Source: Hydrogenophaga crocea
Lineage (GTDB): Bacteria; Pseudomonadota; Gammaproteobacteria; Burkholderiales; Burkholderiaceae_C
Direction of reading: 5' to 3'
Assembly (NCBI RefSeq): GCF_011388215.1
Contig: NZ_CP049989.1
Span: 3,844,001-3,908,000 of the forward strand
Length of the DNA: 64,000 bases
Shown: positions 59,571 to 64,000 of the stretch, piece by piece
Position numbering within the stretch: the stretch's first letter is position 1
Layout of the letters: every line of letters starts with the position of its first letter
Position numbers and translations under genes: made by a program
Notes under the pieces: model-generated
What the model saw: only the letters and a program-made list of their open reading frames with translations
Told to the model about the DNA's origin: nothing
Databases searched by the model: none

Positions 59571-60656
59571 ATGTGGCTGCGCAATTGCTGGTACGTGATC
59601 GCCTGGGACCACGAGATCCCGCCCGCCGACTCGCCGCAACTCTTCACCCGCACCGTGCTCGGCGAACCCGTGCTGGTCTACCGCACGCAGGCCGGTGAGC
59701 TCATTGCACTGGAAGACCGCTGCTGCCACCGCCACGCGCCGCTGTCGGTGGGCAAGCGCGAGGGCGACTGCGTGCGCTGCGGCTACCACGGCCTCAAGTT
59801 CGACCACCGCGGCCAGTGCGTGGAGGCGCCGGGCATCGAGATCGTGCCCGCCAAGGCGCGCGTGCGGCGCTACCCGCTGGTGCTCAAGAACCGCTGGGTC
59901 TTCGTGTGGATGGGCGATCCCGCGCTGGCCGACGACGCGCTGCTGCCCGACAACTTCAGCTGCGATTCGCCCGACTGGCAGCACAAGCCCGGCTACCTGC
60001 ACTACGACACGCCCTACCTGCTCATTTGCGACAACCTGCTCGACTTTTCGCACCTGAGCTTCGTGCACGAAAAGACCCTGGGCGGCTCCACCCGCATCGC
60101 GCAGGCCCGCCCCACCATCGAACCCGTGCCCGGTCCCAACGCCGGCTGGCCGCAGATCGGCATCAAGGTGTCGCGCCACGTGCACGACGTGCCCGCGCCG
60201 CCGTTCTACCAGCGCTTCCGCCGCTTCGACACGAACCTTGACCGCTGGTTCGTCTACGACTTCCTGTTGCCCGGCACGCTGCTCATGCACTCGGGCGGGC
60301 GGCCCACCGGTACCGGGCCCGACCAGACCGGCCCGTCGGTGCGGCTGCATTCGTGCCAGACGCTCACGCCCGAGACCGCCACCACCACGCACTACTTCTT
60401 CCAGCAGTCGCACCCGGTGGGCGAGGGCGATGCCACGGTGACGCAGAGCATCTACGACAGCCTGGTGGCCGCGTTCAACGAAGACCGCGACATGATCACC
60501 GCGCAGCACCGCAACCTGCAGCACAACCCCACGCTGCCCATGATGCCGCTGGCCATGGACGCGGCGCTGATCCAGTTCCGCCGCCTGCTCGAGGCCCGCG
60601 TGCAGGCCGAGCAGCAGACGCCGAGTCCCTGGCCGCACGCCCCCGTGGCCGCCTGA
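59571..60656 (+). CDS. Rieske [2Fe-2S] aromatic oxygenase subunit (VanA-like)
   Basis: A 361-residue oxygenase. The Rieske cluster ligands are C51 and H53 in CCHRHAPLS and C70 and H73 in RCGYHGLKF. The mononuclear iron histidines are in DNLLDFSHLSFVHE. The single-subunit layout resembles vanillate O-demethylase VanA and toluenesulfonate TsaM. No VanB-like reductase lies in the window. ATG 59571 is preferred over 59538 because GAGGAGA precedes it. Confidence 0.9.
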   Translation: MWLRNCWYVIAWDHEIPPADSPQLFTRTVLGEPVLVYRTQAGELIALEDRCCHRHAPLSVGKREGDCVRCGYHGLKFDHRGQCVEAPGIEIVPAKARVRRYPLVLKNRWVFVWMGDPALADDALLPDNFSCDSPDWQHKPGYLHYDTPYLLICDNLLDFSHLSFVHEKTLGGSTRIAQARPTIEPVPGPNAGWPQIGIKVSRHVHDVPAPPFYQRFRRFDTNLDRWFVYDFLLPGTLLMHSGGRPTGTGPDQTGPSVRLHSCQTLTPETATTTHYFFQQSHPVGEGDATVTQSIYDSLVAAFNEDRDMITAQHRNLQHNPTLPMMPLAMDAALIQFRRLLEARVQAEQQTPSPWPHAPVAA

Positions 60657-60696
60657 GCCTTGCCCTTTCCCCCCACGACAACCACGGAGACTTCCC

Positions 60697-61701
60697 ATGA
60701 ACCGCAAGACCTTCACCCTGGCCACCCTGCTGGCCCTGAGCGGCGCCGCGAGCGCGCAAACGGTGCTCAACGTGTCCACCTGGCTGCCGCCCACGCACGG
60801 CGCCAGCATGGCGCAGGTGCAGTGGTGCGAGGCGGTGGAAAAAGAAACCCGCGGCAGTGTGAAGTGCAACCACCTGCCCAAGGCGGTGTCGGCCCCGCCC
60901 GGCACCTTCGACGCGGTGCGCGATGGCCTGGCCGACGTGTCCTTCACCGTCGACGGCTACACGCCCGGCCGCTTCGTGTTCACCCAGCTCGCCGAATTCC
61001 CGTTCCTGGGCGACAGCTCGACCGCCACCAGCGTGGCCTACCAGCGCATCTACGAGAAGTACTTCGCGCCGCTGGGCGAGCACCGCGGCGTGAAGACGCT
61101 GGCGGTGTTCACCCACGGGCCCGGCATCATCTTCACCGTCAAGCAGCCGGTCACCAGCGCGGCCGACGCCGCCAGGCTCAAGTTCCGCATCGGCGGCGGC
61201 AACATCAACGAACTCTCCAGGCTCATGGGCTGGAACACCACCCTGAAGCCGGCCACCGATTCGTTCGAGCTGCTGTCCACCGGCGTCATGGACGGCACCT
61301 TTTTCCCCGACGAATCGCTGCAGTCCATGAAGCTCTCGATGGTGAAGCACGCCACCACCTTTCCTGGTGGCCTCTACAACACCAGCTTCGTGTTCATGAT
61401 GAACCCGGCCAGGTACAACGCGCTCAAGCCCGAGGAGCGCGCCGCGATCGACAAGGTGTCGGGCGAGGCCGCCACGCGCCTGTTCGCCGCTGGTTGGGAC
61501 CGCACCGACGCGGCCTCGCGCGAGATCCAGAAGACCACCGGCGTGCAGCGCCAGATGGCCAGCGAGGCCTTCGTCAACGAGGTCAAGGCCAAGCAGGCTC
61601 AGCTCGAGGACAAGTGGGTGGCCGCGGCCGAAGCCCGCGGCCTCAAGAACGCGCGCGCCGTGCTGGCCGAGTTCCGCGCCGAGACGCAGAAGCTCAAGTG
61701 A
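60697..61701 (+). CDS. TRAP transporter substrate-binding protein (DctP family)
   Basis: A 334-residue periplasmic protein. Signal peptide residues 1-20 end at GAASAQ. Mature features are VLNVSTWLPPTHGAS, LPKAVSAPPGTFDAVRDGLADVSFTVDGY and the TRAP-SBP region TDSFELLSTGVMDGTFFP then PARYNALKPEERAAIDKVSG. It binds an organic acid for a TRAP carrier, but DctQ and DctM are not seen here. It lies 40 bases after the Rieske gene and may deliver its substrate. Confidence 0.92.
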   Translation: MNRKTFTLATLLALSGAASAQTVLNVSTWLPPTHGASMAQVQWCEAVEKETRGSVKCNHLPKAVSAPPGTFDAVRDGLADVSFTVDGYTPGRFVFTQLAEFPFLGDSSTATSVAYQRIYEKYFAPLGEHRGVKTLAVFTHGPGIIFTVKQPVTSAADAARLKFRIGGGNINELSRLMGWNTTLKPATDSFELLSTGVMDGTFFPDESLQSMKLSMVKHATTFPGGLYNTSFVFMMNPARYNALKPEERAAIDKVSGEAATRLFAAGWDRTDAASREIQKTTGVQRQMASEAFVNEVKAKQAQLEDKWVAAAEARGLKNARAVLAEFRAETQKLK

Positions 61702-61704
61702 GGC

Positions 61705-62325
61705 TCAGCCCGCCAGCGCCGGAAAGATCTTGGTAAGCCCCGCGGCCATCACCTCCACCGACAGCGCCGCGAGGATCAGGCCCATGAGCCGGGTCATCAC
61801 GTTGATGCCGGTCTGGCCGAGGAAGCGCGCGATCGGCTCGGCCAGCGTGAAGCACACCGCGGTGGCCAGCGCGATCACCACGCCATAGCCCACCAGCATG
61901 GCGTGCTGGAAGAAGGTGCGCGCCTGGTCGGCGTAGATCACCACGGTGGACATGGTGGCCGGGCCGGTGAGCAGCGGGATGGTGAGCGGCACCACCGCGA
62001 TGCTGGTGCGCGCCGAGGTTTCGCTCAGGTCCTGGTCGTTCACCTTGGCCTCGGCCGGCCGCGCGTTGAGCATGGACAGCGCCGAGGTCAGCAGCAGCAT
62101 GCCGCCGCCCACCTGGAAGCTCGCGAGCGAGATCGAGAAGAACTCGAGGATCTGCAGGCCCACCAGCGCGCAGGTGGCGATGACCGCGAACGCGCTGAAG
62201 GCCGAGATCATCACCGTGCGCTGGCGCTGCTGGCGGCTGAAGCCCTGCGTGTAGTGGATGAAGAAGGGCACGATCGCCAGCGGGTTGACGATGGCGAGCA
62301 GGGTGATGAGGGGCTTGAAGTCCAT
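61705..62325 (-). CDS. MarC family integral membrane protein
   Basis: A 206-residue membrane protein with six hydrophobic segments. The family start MDFKPLITLLAIVNPLAIVPFF and the central SIAVVPLTIPLLTGPATMSTVV are clear MarC/YchE features. The transported substrate or role is not established for this family. It converges on the TRAP binding protein with only three bases between stops and starts at ATG 62325. Confidence 0.9.
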   Translation of the reverse strand: MDFKPLITLLAIVNPLAIVPFFIHYTQGFSRQQRQRTVMISAFSAFAVIATCALVGLQILEFFSISLASFQVGGGMLLLTSALSMLNARPAEAKVNDQDLSETSARTSIAVVPLTIPLLTGPATMSTVVIYADQARTFFQHAMLVGYGVVIALATAVCFTLAEPIARFLGQTGINVMTRLMGLILAALSVEVMAAGLTKIFPALAG

Positions 62326-62362
62326 GGCGGCGGCGGGTGAACGCGCCGCATTGTGCTTCGCT

Positions 62363-62833
62363 TCAGGCCGGCTGTGCCGGCTGCCTCAGCCGAAACATGC
62401 CATAGCCTTCCATGCGCAGCACCGCGTCGCCGTGCTGGTTGAACATCTCCCAGGTGGTGCGCACCAGGCCCACGTCGGGGCGCTTGGCCATCACGCGCTT
62501 TTCGGTGATGGTGTGGCGCAGCGAGAGCGTGTCGCCCGGGTAGACCGGCTTGAGCCACTTCAGGCTGTCCAGCCCCGGCGAGCCCAGGCTCGAGGTCTCG
62601 TGCAAAAAGTTCGTGACCATGAGCCGCATGGCCATGGCGCAGGTGTGCCAGCCGCTCGCGCAGAGCGCGCCGAACACCGAGTCCTTCGCGGCCTCGGGGT
62701 CGAGGTGGAAGGGCTGCGGGTCGAACTGGCTCGCAAAGGCCACGATCTCTTCGGCGGTGGGCGTGATGCTGCCGAGGTCGCGCACCTCGTCGACCGCGAG
62801 GTCTTCCCAGAAATACTTGGGGGTCTGCTTCAT
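62363..62833 (-). CDS. MaoC-family (R)-specific enoyl-CoA hydratase-like protein
   Basis: A 156-residue hotdog-fold protein. The hydratase motif is FASQFDPQPFHLDPEAA with conserved Asp and His, followed by LKWLKPVYPGDTLSLRHTI. Such proteins hydrate 2-enoyl-CoAs or act in (R)-specific beta-oxidation. Its ATG overlaps the SDR stop by one base (TGATG), so the pair is coupled and probably works on the same acyl-CoA intermediates. Confidence 0.86.
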   Translation of the reverse strand: MKQTPKYFWEDLAVDEVRDLGSITPTAEEIVAFASQFDPQPFHLDPEAAKDSVFGALCASGWHTCAMAMRLMVTNFLHETSSLGSPGLDSLKWLKPVYPGDTLSLRHTITEKRVMAKRPDVGLVRTTWEMFNQHGDAVLRMEGYGMFRLRQPAQPA

Positions 62834-63582
62834 CACCGGCCTCCGGAGACGTCGATCAGCGCGCCCGTGGTGTAGCTGGCCGCATCCGAGAGCAGCCAGG
62901 CGATCAGGCCGGCCACCTCGTCGGCCTTGCCCGCGCGCTGCATGGGGATCATGGGCGCGAGCTCCTTCGGCCGCTCGGGCCGGCCGCCGCTGGCGTGGAT
63001 CTCGGTCTCGATCAGGCCCGGCCGCACCGCGTTCACGCGCACGCCTTCGGTGGCGAGTTCGCGCGCCAGGCCGATGGTGAAGCTGTCGATCGCGCCCTTG
63101 CTCGCCGCGTAGTCCACGTACTCGGTGGCCGAGCCCAGGCGCGCGGCCACGCTCGAGAGGTTCACGATGGAGCCGCCGCTGCCGCCGTGCCTGGTGCTCA
63201 TGCGCCGCACCGCCTCGCGCGCGCACAGAAAGCTGCCGATCACGTTGATGTCGAACATGCGCTTCCAGCGCGCCACGCTCATTTCGTCGAGCCGGGCGCG
63301 CTGGTCGACCACGCCCGCGTTGTTCACCAGACCGGTGAGGCGGCCGAACTTGGCGTCGACCTGCTCGAACATGCGCAGCACCTGCGCCTCGTCGGCCACG
63401 TCGGCCTGCACCGCCATGGCCCGCCCGCCCGCGGCGCGGATCGCGCGCACCACCTCGTCGGCCGCGAGCGAGTTCGCGGCGTAGTTGACCGCCACCGCCC
63501 AGCCCGCCTGCGCGGCCAGCTGGCAGGTCCGCGCGCCGATGCCGCGCGAGCCGCCCGTGACCAGCAACACCTTGTCCGTCAT
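62833..63582 (-). CDS. Short-chain dehydrogenase/reductase
   Basis: A 249-residue classical SDR. Cofactor motif VTGGSRGIGARTC, NNAG in TGLVNNAGVV, catalytic Ser in VNLSSVAARLG and Tyr/Lys in YVDYAASKGAID, then VRPGLIETEI. Resembles 3-oxoacyl reductases and glucose/2-hydroxy dehydrogenases; the substrate is not clear. AGGAGA lies upstream of ATG 63582. It is transcribed leftwards with the MaoC gene and is divergent from the isomerase gene. Confidence 0.9.
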   Translation of the reverse strand: MTDKVLLVTGGSRGIGARTCQLAAQAGWAVAVNYAANSLAADEVVRAIRAAGGRAMAVQADVADEAQVLRMFEQVDAKFGRLTGLVNNAGVVDQRARLDEMSVARWKRMFDINVIGSFLCAREAVRRMSTRHGGSGGSIVNLSSVAARLGSATEYVDYAASKGAIDSFTIGLARELATEGVRVNAVRPGLIETEIHASGGRPERPKELAPMIPMQRAGKADEVAGLIAWLLSDAASYTTGALIDVSGGR

Positions 63583-63687
63583 ACCCTGTCTCCTGCAACG
63601 TTCACGCGCATGGCGTACAAGATCGCCTGCGCCGCCCACCCCCCTGGCGGGCGTTGCCGATGATTACAACAGCCAACGGAGACCGCC

Positions 63688-64000
63688 ATGCGTCGCCAGG
63701 TCGACTACTTCTTCGCCACCATGAGCCCCTGGGCTTACCTGGGCCATGCGCGCTTCGTGCGCCTGGCCGCCAACGCCGGCGCCGAGGTGCGCGTGCGCCC
63801 CATGGACCTGGGCAAGATCTTCCCGCTCTCGGGCGGGCTGCCGCTGGCCAAGCGCGCGCCGCAGCGCCAGGCCTACCGGCTGGTGGAGCTGCGCCGCTTC
63901 AGCGAATGGCTGCAGCTGCCGCTCAACCTGCAACCGCGGTACTTTCCGGTGGCGGGCGACCCCTCGGCCCGCCTCATCAGCGTGGTGGCCGAGCGCGACG
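63688..64000 (+). CDS. 2-hydroxychromene-2-carboxylate isomerase (DsbA-like), N-terminal part
   Basis: Partial: 104 residues before the window ends. The start MRRQVDYFFATMSPWAYLGH and the KIFPLSGGLPLAKRAPQRQAYRL segment match the HCCA isomerase branch of the DsbA/thioredoxin fold, with no CxxC (Ser at the glutathione-binding position in ATMSPW). The family acts in naphthalene-type and other aromatic pathways or as GST-kappa-like enzymes. GGAG precedes ATG 63688. Confidence 0.85.
   Translation, partial: MRRQVDYFFATMSPWAYLGHARFVRLAANAGAEVRVRPMDLGKIFPLSGGLPLAKRAPQRQAYRLVELRRFSEWLQLPLNLQPRYFPVAGDPSARLISVVAERD

Noticed and set aside
1..64000. tRNA, rRNA, CRISPR arrays, insertion sequences, integrases
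   Set aside because: None was seen: no cloverleaf-like segment with CCA context, no regular spaced repeats, no transposase or recombinase protein.

Overview
The window looks like a chromosomal segment of a high-GC betaproteobacterium of the Burkholderiales, most likely Comamonadaceae (Hydrogenophaga/Acidovorax/Variovorax-like). The reasons are the very high GC with strong G/C third positions, the Bug/TctC-type binding protein, the style of GatB, PyrE, IlvE and RadA, and an intergenic GC-rich hairpin element of a kind familiar from this family. No rRNA, tRNA, insertion sequence, phage gene or CRISPR array was seen, and no gene-free stretch exceeds about 220 bases.

Layout. 1-3.5 kb: housekeeping genes (3' end of gatB, a DUF4124-like secreted protein, pyrE, exonuclease III, a metallo-beta-lactamase-fold hydrolase). 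3.6-11.8 kb: a leftward catabolic operon built on a three-subunit molybdenum hydroxylase (coxM-coxS-coxL-like) followed by an alpha/beta hydrolase, an enoyl-CoA hydratase-like enzyme, a CoxG-like protein and a Bug solute-binding protein, divergent from a LysR regulator. 11.8-14.1 kb: an M48 peptidase and an AmpG-like permease. 14.3-16.7 kb: a compositionally distinct two-gene cassette coding for a LuxI/FeeM-fold acyltransferase and a CqsS-like hybrid sensor kinase, which could be a signalling system. 16.8-20.3 kb: an acyl-CoA synthetase divergent from an OmpR/EnvZ-type two-component pair. A gene-free stretch of about 200 bases follows that folds into a row of hairpins ending in a good terminator, a candidate small RNA.

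20.6-45 kb: about 25 tightly overlapping leftward genes form a surface-polysaccharide (O-antigen or capsule) locus. They cover dTDP-L-rhamnose synthesis (rfbBDAC), GDP-L-fucose synthesis (gmd-fcl), part of a 2,3-diacetamido uronic acid pathway (wbpB, wbpD, wbpE homologues) with the amidination trio (wbpG, hisF2, hisH2), a flippase, a probable polymerase, glycosyltransferases, modifying enzymes, and at the far end a PglC-like initiating phosphosugar transferase, a PglD-like acetyltransferase and a PglF/WbpM-like 4,6-dehydratase. The middle (about 24-41 kb) is less GC-rich, as is usual for exchanged polysaccharide genes.

45-50.3 kb: housekeeping again (small zinc-finger protein, ilvE, radA, a J-domain protein, nitronate monooxygenase). 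50.3-58.6 kb: a complete meta-cleavage operon for homoprotocatechuate (3,4-dihydroxyphenylacetate), hpaR-G1-G2-E-D-F-H-I, extended by a class II aldolase and a ketopantoate-reductase-like gene, with a perfect palindromic operator at hpaR. 58.7-64 kb: an orphan LuxR regulator, a Rieske oxygenase, a TRAP binding protein, a MarC protein, a MaoC/SDR pair and the start of a 2-hydroxychromene-2-carboxylate isomerase. The overall picture is an aromatic-compound-degrading environmental bacterium with a variable surface glycan locus.
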